In this document: piece after piece, positions 36,446-44,948 of the stretch
Position numbering within the stretch: the stretch's first letter is position 1
Layout: every line of letters begins with the position of its first letter
Assembly (NCBI GenBank): GCA_947489315.1
Contig: CANLCX010000002.1
Location: forward strand, 930,001-994,000
From: an uncultured Sphingomonadaceae bacterium
GTDB lineage: Bacteria; Pseudomonadota; Alphaproteobacteria; Sphingomonadales; Sphingomonadaceae
DNA: 64,000 nucleotides
Direction of reading: 5' to 3'
The notes under the pieces: model-generated
Told to the model about the DNA's origin: nothing
Databases searched by the model: none
Seen by the model: the letters and a program-made list of their open reading frames with translations, nothing else
Translations under genes and position numbers: made by a program

Positions 36446-37720
36446 ATGGAAAACAACGCAACCATCCAGCCCCGCACCACATCCCCCAATGTCGCGCTCA
36501 GCATGTTGCTGCTCGTCTATATTTTCAACTTTGTTGATCGGCAGATATTGGCGATACTCGCTGGTCCGATTCAGGCCGACCTCGGGCTCAGCGACACCCA
36601 GATGGGATTGCTTGGCGGCATTGCCTTTGCCTTGCTCTATTCGACCTTGGCCGTGCCACTTGGATGGATTGCCGACAGGACCAGCCGGAGCTGGGTGATT
36701 ACCATCTCTTTAGGCGTCTGGAGCGGATTTACCGCCCTTTGCGGCTTCGCGCAGGGTTTCTGGTCGATATTCCTCGCGCGCTTGGGCGTTGGCATCGGCG
36801 AAGCAGGCGGTGTCGCGCCGTCCTATGCGCTGATATCGGATTATTTCCCGAGCGCGAAACGCGCGCGGGCCTTGTCCATCTATTCGCTCGGCATCCCATT
36901 GGGATCTGCCACGGGTGTAATCGCAGGCGGATATATCGCAGCAACGGTGGACTGGCGCCTCGCCTTCCTTGTCGTCGGACTATCCGGCGTATTGATCGCG
37001 CCCCTGTTCAAATATCTCGTCCGCGATCCGGTAAAACCAGCTGTGATCGCTGGCGCCGCACCGTCGCAACCTCGCTTCATCGATATTCTCAAAATACTGG
37101 CCAAAAAACGCGCCTTCTGGTTTCTCGCATTCGGCGCAGCCTCCAGTTCGATGCTCGGCTATGGCATTGCCTTCTGGTTGCCAAGCCTGCTGCAGCGCAG
37201 CTTTGGTCTCGACCTGATTGATACTTCGCTCTTCTTTGGGTCGATATTGCTCCTCGGTGGCGTCGCAGGGGTTATCGGCGGCGGTGTGCTGGGCGATTGG
37301 CTGGGAAACAAGGATAAAGCAGCCTATGGACTGGTCCCGGCCACCGCGTTTCTGCTCGCCGTGCCCTTGTTCGCAGCCGGGATTTTGAGCAATTCAGTGA
37401 CCCTCGCCTTCATTCTTTTCCTGATCCCGCAAGGCCTGGCCTATATCTGGCTCGGCCCGGTTTTGTCCGCGGTGCAGCATCTGGTGACGGCGGAAACGAG
37501 AGCGACGGCTTCTGCTTTATTCCTACTGATCAACAACCTGATCGGCATTGGCGGCGGCATCTTCTTCCTCGGCGCCCTGTCCGACAGCCTGACACCAATC
37601 TATGGCGAGGACAGCCTTCGCTACTCCATGCTGATCTCCCTGACATTCTACGTGATCGCCGCCACACTCATGGCCCTCGCCGCAAAACCACTGCGCCGCG
37701 AATGGGTGGAGGAAAGCTGA
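36446..37720 (+). CDS. MFS transporter (spinster-like)
   Basis: A 424-aa transporter with twelve hydrophobic helices. The loop 2-3 motif is LGWIADRTSRSWVI, preceded by VDRQILAILAGPIQADLGLS, which is typical of the spinster-type MFS proteins so common in sphingomonads. RLGVGIGEAGGVAPSYALIS is another family mark. The gene begins immediately after the hydrolase stop. It should move the hydrolase substrate or product across the inner membrane. Confidence 0.92.
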   Translation: MENNATIQPRTTSPNVALSMLLLVYIFNFVDRQILAILAGPIQADLGLSDTQMGLLGGIAFALLYSTLAVPLGWIADRTSRSWVITISLGVWSGFTALCGFAQGFWSIFLARLGVGIGEAGGVAPSYALISDYFPSAKRARALSIYSLGIPLGSATGVIAGGYIAATVDWRLAFLVVGLSGVLIAPLFKYLVRDPVKPAVIAGAAPSQPRFIDILKILAKKRAFWFLAFGAASSSMLGYGIAFWLPSLLQRSFGLDLIDTSLFFGSILLLGGVAGVIGGGVLGDWLGNKDKAAYGLVPATAFLLAVPLFAAGILSNSVTLAFILFLIPQGLAYIWLGPVLSAVQHLVTAETRATASALFLLINNLIGIGGGIFFLGALSDSLTPIYGEDSLRYSMLISLTFYVIAATLMALAAKPLRREWVEES

Positions 37721-37762
37721 CGGGCGTCTGAGGTCCAACACGCACTAGTCACACACCTCCCC

Positions 37763-37839
37763 GTGCTCCGCACTTGATGCGGAGCCTAGGATGGCTGTCG
37801 CGCCCGTCTACCCTAGGCTCCGCATCAAGTGCGGAGCAC
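37763..37839. repeat. Two inverted REP-like palindromes forming a 28-bp perfect hairpin
   Basis: Left arm 37763-37790 and right arm 37812-37839 are exact reverse complements over 28 bases, with a 21-base loop. Each arm holds its own palindrome (GCTCCGCA-CTTGA-TGCGGAGC), so this is a pair of REP-type units in opposite orientation. It lies between the ends of convergent genes and could end transcription from both sides. A REP-type transposase gene lies 2 kb away, but its own ends have a different sequence. Confidence 0.8.
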
Positions 37840-37885
37840 CAACCGCCAACTTTATCCGCTTATCTCTGCTCAAAGTTCACACAAA

Positions 37886-38641
37886 TCACACCGGCTCGGG
37901 CAGATCATCAAATACCCCGCTGCGCTCCAGCAAGCCGCTGCGCTCGGCCCGTTCCCATTGAAGATCATCCCACTCTTCCCGCTCGGCAATATCGAGATCA
38001 GAGACATCGATCTCCTCCGGCGCCATCGCCTGTATCTTCTCGCGTTCGCTATGGAGCGCGATGGTCGCCAGCAAATTGCTATTAGACAAGGATGATTGCG
38101 GCTGCGAACTGGCCATCCGGCCAGCCCCGTCAATCTCCTCAACCAGCTCTGCACAATCCTCACCCTTGCCAATGCCTTCGAGCAAATCATCAAACTTCTC
38201 GGCAGCCACCCGCGCAGGCTTGCCTGCTAGATCAATCCCGTCGGCCATCTTGTCGAGCCGCGAAAGCGCTGCCAGAAACAAGGGCGCGCTCCAGCGTTCG
38301 CGCGTTCCCACTTCCTCCCCCTGATGCCACACCGCCTCGCGCCAGCCATTCAGCCCTTTGTCCATCAGTTCATCCTGAAAGACATCGCGCGCATGAATAA
38401 TCGCCGCATCCCACGCCCGCGCAAAAGCCCGCGCATCTGGTCTGCGTCTCAGCTTGTACGCGCTCTCCCGCGACAACCCAGCATAACGCGCCGCCGCCCG
38501 CGCATTGCCGGTGCGCGCCAAAGCCTCGAGAAACACCAACTGCCTGTCCGGCGACCAGCCATCATGGCGCTCCCTGGGCTGGGCCAGATCATCAGCATCA
38601 GGGATATCGGTGAAACTATCGTGTGCAGGGTGTTCGGTCAT
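37886..38641 (-). CDS. Putative HTH protein, sphingomonad hypothetical
   Basis: A 251-aa protein with an N-terminal helix-turn-helix-like segment (WSPDRQLVFLEALARTGNAR then AARYAGLSRESAYKLRRRPD). The middle is Trp- and Arg-rich (WDAAIIHARDVFQDELMDKG), and the C-terminal half is acidic and low in order. Similar chromosomal proteins with the SRESAYxLRRR pattern are frequent in sphingomonads. It resembles terminase small subunits only in the HTH, and no phage genes are near. A DNA-binding role is likely but unproven. Confidence 0.65.
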   Translation of the reverse strand: MTEHPAHDSFTDIPDADDLAQPRERHDGWSPDRQLVFLEALARTGNARAAARYAGLSRESAYKLRRRPDARAFARAWDAAIIHARDVFQDELMDKGLNGWREAVWHQGEEVGTRERWSAPLFLAALSRLDKMADGIDLAGKPARVAAEKFDDLLEGIGKGEDCAELVEEIDGAGRMASSQPQSSLSNSNLLATIALHSEREKIQAMAPEEIDVSDLDIAEREEWDDLQWERAERSGLLERSGVFDDLPEPV

Positions 38642-38874
38642 AGCTATGTTCCTTTCATGAGGGGAACATACAGATATAACCTATCTGGTTAGATGTAGGA
38701 AAGGGGGTGTGGAATCGGGTTTCACTCTGCGACAACAGACTTTGAGGCTGCGCAGTCTAATGTCCTCGACACTTGGTGAGCACTTTTTAAAAAGAAACAG
38801 CGCTCTCGACGATCACGCCAATGGGACTAATGCGTTAGTTAATAATGCTGGATAGTTGCACCAAACGGCTTAGC

Positions 38875-39285
38875 TTAGTTATTTATGGGATTAACGGTTT
38901 TTGAGCAACCTTGGACAGCTCTTGACCAAATTTCTTCTTGCCCATAGTAAACCTCGTTGACATTTTTAACATCAACTTCATGTTTGATTGTTGAACCACT
39001 AAACTTATATAGAACTGATTGAAAGTGGGACATTTGCATGGCTACTTGAAGTTTGGAATTTGAAATCCGGGTTTCTTCCCATGGCCCTGCAGGCTCAAAA
39101 CTCCCTATAGTCATTCCTCGCAGAACTAATTTTTCTTTGCCTTGCTTGTCAATTATGCAAGCTACTTTAGTAAAGTTTATAGTGTTTAGAGGCCTTGGCT
39201 CTAAAGATACATGATAGTACACAACTAATATTGCGATCAAGACAATAACGAGTAAGAGTTTGGTTTTTTGAAACGTCATTTTCAT
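38875..39285 (-). CDS. Membrane-anchored small protein, possible immunity gene of the orphan cassette
   Basis: A 136-aa protein with one N-terminal helix (LLLVIVLIAILVVYYHVSL) followed by an extracytoplasmic domain with two cysteines (KVACIIDKQG; VQGCSKTV). No family was recognised. Its start overlaps the stop of the Lys-rich gene before it (ATGA). The pair lies directly beyond the transposase element that split the orphan RHS tip and is low in G+C. By position it could be the immunity protein of that cassette, mirroring the overlapping RHS and 171-aa genes at 41404-41414. This is inference. Confidence 0.5.
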   Translation of the reverse strand: MKMTFQKTKLLLVIVLIAILVVYYHVSLEPRPLNTINFTKVACIIDKQGKEKLVLRGMTIGSFEPAGPWEETRISNSKLQVAMQMSHFQSVLYKFSGSTIKHEVDVKNVNEVYYGQEEIWSRAVQGCSKTVNPINN

Positions 39286-39590
39286 TCTCTGCTTCCGCGA
39301 TTGCCCCGAGTAGTGCCTGTCCTACCGCTGATTCCTGGTCTTACTGGATTCGAAGCTTTTTTCTTCTTTTTGTCTTTTTTCTTCTTTTTGTCTTGATCCT
39401 TCGAGCTGAACGCCTCTCCATCATTCATTTCAGTGATTGTATCAACCAAGCCAGCTGGAGTATCGTATCCGTCAATTTCAATCTCTTCTCCGGTCGCCGT
39501 TTTCCAGCCCTCCGTTGCAAAATGGACGCATTGATACCAAGTCCACCACGACCATTTACCTTTAGATTGCACCTTACCAATTAGAGTCAT
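39282..39590 (-). CDS. Small Lys-rich protein, possible toxin remnant of the orphan RHS cassette
   Basis: A 102-aa product with an aromatic N-terminal part (GKWSWWTWYQCVHFATEGWK), an acidic middle, a run of lysines (KKKKKDKKKKK) and an Arg/Gly-rich tail. The reading frame is open upstream of ATG 39590 through the transposon's outer repeats (39600-39690). It may therefore once have been the continuation of the RHS tip at 40484. It has GAGG eight bases before the ATG and could be translated alone. No family recognised. Confidence 0.45.
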   Translation of the reverse strand: MTLIGKVQSKGKWSWWTWYQCVHFATEGWKTATGEEIEIDGYDTPAGLVDTITEMNDGEAFSSKDQDKKKKKDKKKKKASNPVRPGISGRTGTTRGNRGSRE

Positions 39591-39637
39591 TAATTTTGCC
39601 TCTGCGGCATCAGAAATTATCTTAGCACGAATTACGG

Positions 39638-39690
39638 AATTACGGGAATTACGGTGACAGTTTAGGGAATTACGGTGAATTACGGTGACA
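39638..39690. repeat. Iterated GAATTACGG(TGACAGTTTA) units beside the RAYT element
   Basis: Five closely spaced GAATTACGG copies, two of which extend to GGTGACAGTTTA, the same core as the element's 31-bp ends. They look like stacked or slipped copies of the end sequence at the left boundary. Confidence 0.7.
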
Positions 39691-40483
39691 GTTTACTAAA
39701 TACACTTAATTATTCCTACTCCAAGAGGCTTTCGGGCCGCGCTTTTGTGCCCTCAGGGTCCGGCCTGTCTGTTTTTCCAATTCCTTCAGCCAGCGATCAT
39801 TGCCTAGTGGCCGTCCCGTTGTTTCTGACTGACGCAACGCTCGGAATGCCGCCTCTTCGACCTCCCCTGTCCCCATAAACTTGTGGAAGTTGCCATAGCG
39901 TTCCAGAACCGGCGCCACTCTCACCAGCCCATCATCCTTGGCCTTCAAATGCGCTTTTACACTGGACCAACCCCAATCCTTTGCCGCGTCCACCAATCGT
40001 GCCCGCACCGGATTAAGTGATACATAGCGCACCGCATTGGCCAGATGTTCTTCATCCATGACAACCGAGCCAAAGCGGCCCTGCCACAGATGCCCGGTCA
40101 CCCGCATACGTGCGTTGATATATCCCGTATAGCGCCGATGGGCATCGGCAAAAGTCGCGCGCAATCCGTCTTCATGGCTAGGCACAATGATGATATGAAC
40201 ATGGTTTGGCATCAGGCAATAACACCAAATCTCCGACCCCGCCTTTTCTGCCGCCTCGCTCAGCAAATATTTGTAGAGCGCATAGTCGTCATCGTGAAAG
40301 AACGTCTGTGAACGCCGGTTACCGCGCTGCGTTACATGATGCGGGAGGCCGGGGATCACAATACGGGGTAGGCGCGCCATTCCAGCAGGCTAGGAAGATG
40401 GTGTGGACAGCACAATAGGTCAGGCTTGTCAGTAACGGACAAGTAGCTTCAGTTTAGTGCATTTAGTAAACTGTCACCGTAAT
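39679..40483. mobile_element. 805-bp RAYT element with 31-bp inverted ends
   Basis: The ends are 39679-39709 and 40453-40483, inverted and identical at 29 of 31 positions. Their outer part is ATTACGGTGACAGTTTACTA. They enclose a single transposase gene (39706-40380). The right end abuts the coding sequence of a duplicated RHS tip after the codons for NNPL, so the element appears to have landed in that gene. The GGTGACAGT-type end is typical of sequences flanking REP-associated tyrosine transposases. Confidence 0.8.
39706..40380 (-). CDS. REP-associated tyrosine transposase (RAYT, Y1 family)
   Basis: A 224-aa single-strand transposase of the Y1/IS200-like superfamily. The N-terminus has PRIVIPGLPHHVTQRGNRRS, the hallmark of RAYT proteins. 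The HUH motif is in MPNHVHIIIVP, and the catalytic tyrosine is probably in DAHRRYTGYINAR. The conserved HLWQGRFGSVVMDEEHLANA and YVSLNPVRARLV follow. The gene is complete. RAYTs mobilise REP-like hairpins and are usually domesticated single copies. Its stop lies inside the left inverted end of the element. Confidence 0.93.
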   Translation of the reverse strand: MARLPRIVIPGLPHHVTQRGNRRSQTFFHDDDYALYKYLLSEAAEKAGSEIWCYCLMPNHVHIIIVPSHEDGLRATFADAHRRYTGYINARMRVTGHLWQGRFGSVVMDEEHLANAVRYVSLNPVRARLVDAAKDWGWSSVKAHLKAKDDGLVRVAPVLERYGNFHKFMGTGEVEEAAFRALRQSETTGRPLGNDRWLKELEKQTGRTLRAQKRGPKASWSRNN

Positions 40484-40856
40484 CCAGCGGGTTGTTCATC
40501 GCATAGCTGTAAGGCGATGGGCCGCCTGCAAGGCCTATCGGATCCGCCTGGATATAGCGGCCTGTTGTCGGGTCATAATCGCGGTAGCGGTTATAATAGA
40601 GATCGGCGAAGGTGCGGCTTTGGCCGGGAAAGCCCGGAGCGCTGTAGCCGGCAGGCATCGCTATCTCGCCGCCGCTGGCATCGGTGTAGACCGCAGGAAC
40701 GCCCATATGATTGCCGTGGACCCAACTGAGCTGCGCCGCGCCATTGCCGTCATCGGCCACAACGCTGAGCGGCATATAGCCGCCCAGACCGTCATCCCCG
40801 CCGAACAAGCCGGTATCGCCAACCTCCGGGCTCATCCAGATAAACTCAGCATGTAC
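40449..40856 (-). pseudogene. Orphan RHS tip, duplicated and interrupted
   Basis: Encodes the end of an RHS core ([20 protein letters not shown], then [20 protein letters not shown]). It is nearly identical to the corresponding part of the complete core at 41883-42253. Homology breaks at about 40856, where the repeat region should continue, and at 40484, where the transposon end is read as [11 protein letters not shown] before a stop. It has no N-terminus and no toxin domain in frame. Orphan tips like this are known beside RHS and CDI genes, where they serve as recombination donors for new toxin ends. Confidence 0.85.
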
Positions 40857-40898
40857 ATCATATATCAGGGCGATCTATGAAGTGCGCATAACACCAAA

Positions 40899-41414
40899 TT
40901 AATCCTGCATTTTTCTCGGATTAATTTCGGTTTCTTTCCCGTGAGCAGCCCGATCAATGACGCTGGTATAAGTCTCATTTGACTTACCTTCTCTGACCTC
41001 TCCAACAAGATATATCTTTCCGTTAAAGAAACGTCGTGGCTTTTTCAGCTCGACGCTAAATATTCGCCCCTTATAAAATGTTACGAGAGCAACATGCTTT
41101 TTGTTCTCGATGAACAGTTCGACTTTGTAGAGTTTGTCAGCAAAGTCAGATTCGGTGATGAGTGGAAGTTGCCCCTGATTGTAAAAACGAAATACATTTA
41201 TTTTCCCCTTCGACATCCAATCAAAAAAGTATTTGTAACGCAGCTGACTTTCAACCAACCGCGCCAAGTCAGGGTCAATTTTCTTCAAAACCGCTTCAAT
41301 CAAATCTAAGTGCATTTGGTCGGCGGACCACCGACCTTCCCTGAAGAGAAACCCTAGAATGTCACCAACGAACTTTCCTGCATCTCTCGCAAAAGAAGTT
41401 AGCCTATTCGCCAT
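40899..41414 (-). CDS. Candidate immunity protein of the RHS toxin
   Basis: A 171-aa soluble protein with no family I recognise. It is helical at the N-terminus ([37 protein letters not shown]) and beta-rich at the C-terminus ([20 protein letters not shown]). Its ATG overlaps the last eleven bases of the RHS chimera gene, the standard position for the cognate immunity gene of a polymorphic toxin. G+C is lower than in the RHS core, as is usual for toxin-immunity pairs. Confidence 0.65.
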   Translation of the reverse strand: MANRLTSFARDAGKFVGDILGFLFREGRWSADQMHLDLIEAVLKKIDPDLARLVESQLRYKYFFDWMSKGKINVFRFYNQGQLPLITESDFADKLYKVELFIENKKHVALVTFYKGRIFSVELKKPRRFFNGKIYLVGEVREGKSNETYTSVIDRAAHGKETEINPRKMQD

Positions 41415-44100
41415 CGCGCCCTCCCGCCAATACAGATCCTAAACCTCCCGAACCAACTGCAGCCTTCAGCCAGTCAGGAACTCGATCCGCCGCTCTAACC
41501 GGACTTCGATATCGGCCACCCATATCTTTGTGCCCTTTGGGCCATCGGAAAGAGTCATGCTTGTAGTGACGCTTGGGTGTAACCCAGCTGCCGTTTAGGC
41601 CACCGCGTCGGTTAAGGGCCTTATTCAGCCGGCCGCTGGTCAGGTTATCAACGACCTTCCTAGAAATCCCGTGAGACCATTCTTTGCCCGTCACACGCGT
41701 CAGCGAATTACCAGCATGCCGCAAAAATACAAGCTTACCTATACCGCCACCTATACCGCCCAGTGCCCCAGCAAGTATCAAATCCTCGGCCGTTGCGCAT
41801 TCATTAGTAAAATATTCAAACGCCACACCAAAACCAATACCAACCAATATTGGCACAAACTCCCCTGTCGGATCGGTGTACCGCAGCGGATTATTCATCG
41901 CATAACTGTAAGGCGATGGACCGCCGGCAAGGCCTATCGGGTCGGCCTGGATATAGCGGCCGGTGGTCGGGTCATAGTCGCGGTAGCGGTTATAATAGAG
42001 GTCGGCGAAGGTGCGGCTTTGGCCGGGAAAGCCCGGCGCGCTGTAGCCAGTGGGCATGGCTATCTCACCGCCGCTGGCATCGGTATAGACCGCAGGTACA
42101 CCCATATGATTGCCGTGCACCCAGCTGAGCTGCGCCGCGCCATTGCCGTCATCGGCCACAACGCTGAGCGGCATATAGCCGCCCAGACCGTCATCCCCGC
42201 CGAACAAGCCGGTATCGTCAACCTCCGGGCTCATCCAGATAAATTCGGCATAAACCACATTGGCGCTGCCGCCATATTCCCCAAGCACCCGGCCATCGGG
42301 GGCATAGACAAAGCGGCGGGTTTCATTGCCGCTGATCGCGCTGCTTGTGGTCGCGACACGGTCGTCCATACCATTGTAGACATGGGTCAGCGCGGGCTCA
42401 GTACTGCGGTCATAGCCTATGAGCCGACCATAGCCGTCATAGCTAGCAGACACAGTTGCCGCAGCAGGGCGCGCCTCTGCGGTCATATTGCCGCGCGCAT
42501 CATATTGGAAGCTGCGCGTGCCCGCAGGGGTCACCAGCTGGGCAAGCTGGTTGGTGCCGGCATTATAGCTGTAATCCTGACTTCCGCCTGATCCATTGGC
42601 GACGGTCAGGTTCAAACGCCCCATGCTGTCATAGCCGTAGATTGCCGAACGCTCTGGCAAGACAGCATCGTCAATGCTGGTTACATTGCCATCGGAATCA
42701 TGCACATAGGACAGGTCAGACAAGGCCGTTCCGCCTATCCCTGTCTGTACGAGCCGCCGGGACTTCAGCCTGCCATCCAGTCCGCGGTCATTCTCGACGA
42801 TTAGGCTATTGCCCAGTGTCAAATTTTCCACCGCTCCAAAGGGCTGATAGGTCATCCCTGTTGCCAAAGTGGTCCATGCAGCCGCAGGCGAAGCGCGCGT
42901 GGTGATGCTGTTCACACGCCCCTTGGCATCGCGCATATAACGCACCGACCGGCCCGAAGGATAGGTGATCTCACTGATACGATCGGCAAGATCATAACCA
43001 TAAGCCAGAACCGCCGCGGGACTGGCGCCCAATGCCTGCTGGCGGGTCGTCAAATTTCCCCGGTGGTTATAGCCGAAGCGCGTCTCCCCGCTGCCGTCGA
43101 TTACTCTCGTCAAACGGCCCAGCTGATAAGACCCAAGTCCGCCGCTGTCATAACTATAGGTGACCGCCTCTGATGCGGGACGACCAACGGGCACCTTGGC
43201 TTTCAGCCTGCCCAATATGTCGCGCGTATAGTCAATCCGCTGCGCGAGCGAATGTAAAGCCACATCTGCTTCCGCTAACTTCGGTGAAACAAGATAAGTC
43301 ATCGTTCCACGTGACCCCGGTATCACTACCAATCCTTTGTCGGCTGGTGCTGCGCCCTTTCGATGCAGCCAGCCTTCATTATGCTGTGTCACACTGTTGT
43401 GGAAAATGTCCAACTTCCGCTCCGCTCCTGCGCCAAGTCTCCTTAGAAAACGGTCCGCGATAATGTCTCTATTCAGTTCCGCCCAGCGCATCGCTTGGTC
43501 ATGCTTGCCTCGATATGATGCAAAGGCGTCGCTGGTAACGTCCAAACCTTGCGTGTTAAAATGGCGGATATGCTCTTGTAATATTGCCTGACCAAGCCCC
43601 CGAGAACCGCTGTGCACAAGCAACAACACCCGTTCATTGTCCAATCCATGTTGACGAAATACCGCTTCATTGACGATGGTTTCAACAGTCTGAAATTCCG
43701 CAAAATGATTGCCACCGCCGATGGTACCGAGAGTTTCTCCATCGAGATCTGCCGGCAAGTTTATTTCGGTTAGCTTTGTGCGATGATCGCCGGTCCAAGG
43801 CGTTTCCAGATCGGTCAACTTTCTAACAACCTTGTCCAGTTTGAACTTCCTGCTTGCCATGTCCGTCTGCCAAAGTGCCATTCCGCATCCAATGTCGTTG
43901 CCCACTAGATGCGGATAGACATGGCTGGATGACCAGAACGCAGCACCTATTGGTATGCCGCGCCCAGCATGAAGGTCAGGCAGGCCAACAGCGCGTTCTA
44001 TCCCTGCAAGGTTGGCGGTTTGATGAAGTTGGTCAATAGCTTGCTGATCAAGCCAACTATCATCGGACGAGATGACGTGGACGTTTTTGTTCATGGTCAT
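41404..44100 (-). CDS. RtcB RNA-ligase fragment fused in frame to an RHS core with C-terminal toxin-like domain
   Basis: An 898-aa chimera. Residues ~1-283 are an RtcB-family ligase: [16 protein letters not shown], the metal site [40 protein letters not shown] and [16 protein letters not shown]. The homology ends at HSLA. In RtcB proteins the sequence should go on with HGAGR, which carries the guanylated histidine. Here it runs on as [13 protein letters not shown], a YD-repeat of an RHS protein. Residues ~284-743 are RHS repeats ending in [18 protein letters not shown] and DPTG. Residues ~744-898 are a variable end with [11 protein letters not shown] and [14 protein letters not shown] 44100 follows GGGGAG at seven bases and overlaps the previous stop. 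The ligase should be dead. The shell lacks a secretion N-terminus. Confidence 0.88.
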   Translation of the reverse strand: MTMNKNVHVISSDDSWLDQQAIDQLHQTANLAGIERAVGLPDLHAGRGIPIGAAFWSSSHVYPHLVGNDIGCGMALWQTDMASRKFKLDKVVRKLTDLETPWTGDHRTKLTEINLPADLDGETLGTIGGGNHFAEFQTVETIVNEAVFRQHGLDNERVLLLVHSGSRGLGQAILQEHIRHFNTQGLDVTSDAFASYRGKHDQAMRWAELNRDIIADRFLRRLGAGAERKLDIFHNSVTQHNEGWLHRKGAAPADKGLVVIPGSRGTMTYLVSPKLAEADVALHSLAQRIDYTRDILGRLKAKVPVGRPASEAVTYSYDSGGLGSYQLGRLTRVIDGSGETRFGYNHRGNLTTRQQALGASPAAVLAYGYDLADRISEITYPSGRSVRYMRDAKGRVNSITTRASPAAAWTTLATGMTYQPFGAVENLTLGNSLIVENDRGLDGRLKSRRLVQTGIGGTALSDLSYVHDSDGNVTSIDDAVLPERSAIYGYDSMGRLNLTVANGSGGSQDYSYNAGTNQLAQLVTPAGTRSFQYDARGNMTAEARPAAATVSASYDGYGRLIGYDRSTEPALTHVYNGMDDRVATTSSAISGNETRRFVYAPDGRVLGEYGGSANVVYAEFIWMSPEVDDTGLFGGDDGLGGYMPLSVVADDGNGAAQLSWVHGNHMGVPAVYTDASGGEIAMPTGYSAPGFPGQSRTFADLYYNRYRDYDPTTGRYIQADPIGLAGGPSPYSYAMNNPLRYTDPTGEFVPILVGIGFGVAFEYFTNECATAEDLILAGALGGIGGGIGKLVFLRHAGNSLTRVTGKEWSHGISRKVVDNLTSGRLNKALNRRGGLNGSWVTPKRHYKHDSFRWPKGHKDMGGRYRSPVRAADRVPDWLKAAVGSGGLGSVLAGGRDGE

Positions 44101-44834
44101 TGAACATCTCCCCGATTGCTTAGTTTGTGCAGCTTCAGTTCCTTTTTTGAAAGTTGTTTCCAAATGGCGACAGACCACCGGCTATGCTCAAGCCAAGTTT
44201 CGTTCTTGAGTTCATCTCGCAACTGGTCATCGGAACATTTTGGATCGCTATTTAGTGTGCAGTGAAACCAAAGCCCGTTGCGTCGAAGCAAAAGAGTGTC
44301 CTCGGCAATCCGCCGAAAATCATCGAATGGGCCGGGGTCATATTGATAAATGTCCCGGGCATAGGGATAATCCCACTTCAAACCCAATTGAGCACAAAGC
44401 GCTCGCGTTTCCTTCACGATGCCATCAAACGGATCGACATAAAGGTCAGGCCACCAACGACTTGGAGCAGATGCGCCTCGCCAACCATGCTGCCCCAACC
44501 AATTGTCTCTCTGATCCACAGTTATCTGAACCATGATCAAATCTTCGATATGCTCCCGGACGTGCATTTTTACGGTGCTGCCGGTATCCAGCCGTTCACA
44601 AATTTCACTAAAAACATCATTCCATAGACGCCCACGCTGCTTTTGCAGAAAACGCCTCAGCGGCGCGAGGTTTTCATTGAGTGATTTGGTATAGGCGGCC
44701 TCTTCCCAGGCATGTCTTTTGTGGCCTACGAATTTTCTGTCTACATTTTTATCCTTCTTCAACTTTACTGCTGGAGCATGACTTGCTCCCCATCGTGGGC
44801 GTTCCACAATGACTTTGAACATATCAGCACGCAT
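44097..44834 (-). CDS. Uncharacterised protein coupled to rtcB
   Basis: A 245-aa soluble protein. It begins [18 protein letters not shown] and contains [20 protein letters not shown], then [20 protein letters not shown] and [10 protein letters not shown]. These reads recall a family I have seen beside RtcB-type RNA ligase genes, but I cannot verify this. Two conserved aromatic stretches follow ([28 protein letters not shown]). ATG 44834 has GGGGAG seven bases upstream; earlier in-frame codons lack a ribosome site. The stop overlaps the start of the rtcB-RHS gene (ATGA). Its basic N-terminus and partner suggest an RNA- or ribosome-related role. Confidence 0.75.
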   Translation of the reverse strand: MRADMFKVIVERPRWGASHAPAVKLKKDKNVDRKFVGHKRHAWEEAAYTKSLNENLAPLRRFLQKQRGRLWNDVFSEICERLDTGSTVKMHVREHIEDLIMVQITVDQRDNWLGQHGWRGASAPSRWWPDLYVDPFDGIVKETRALCAQLGLKWDYPYARDIYQYDPGPFDDFRRIAEDTLLLRRNGLWFHCTLNSDPKCSDDQLRDELKNETWLEHSRWSVAIWKQLSKKELKLHKLSNRGDVQ

Positions 44835-44948
44835 GGCGTTTCTCCCCAAATGAGAGGAAAATAGGCGACGAAATTGATGGCCTAAAATTGGGGACCATTT
44901 GTATTTTATTGAGTGGGAATATCGCAGCGTTGTTGCCACGAGAATAGG

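Noticed and set aside
37886-38641. Phage terminase small subunit
   Set aside because: Only the helix-turn-helix resembles it; there is no large subunit or other phage gene nearby, and similar chromosomal proteins are common in sphingomonads.
39675-39878. Plus-strand 67-codon frame over the transposon's left end
   Set aside because: It is antisense to the transposase gene and begins in the inverted end, sharing the NYGDSLLN reading only because the ends are inverted copies.
41671-42591. 306-codon plus-strand frame opposite the RHS core
   Set aside because: Antisense to well-supported RHS repeats; no start context or domain.
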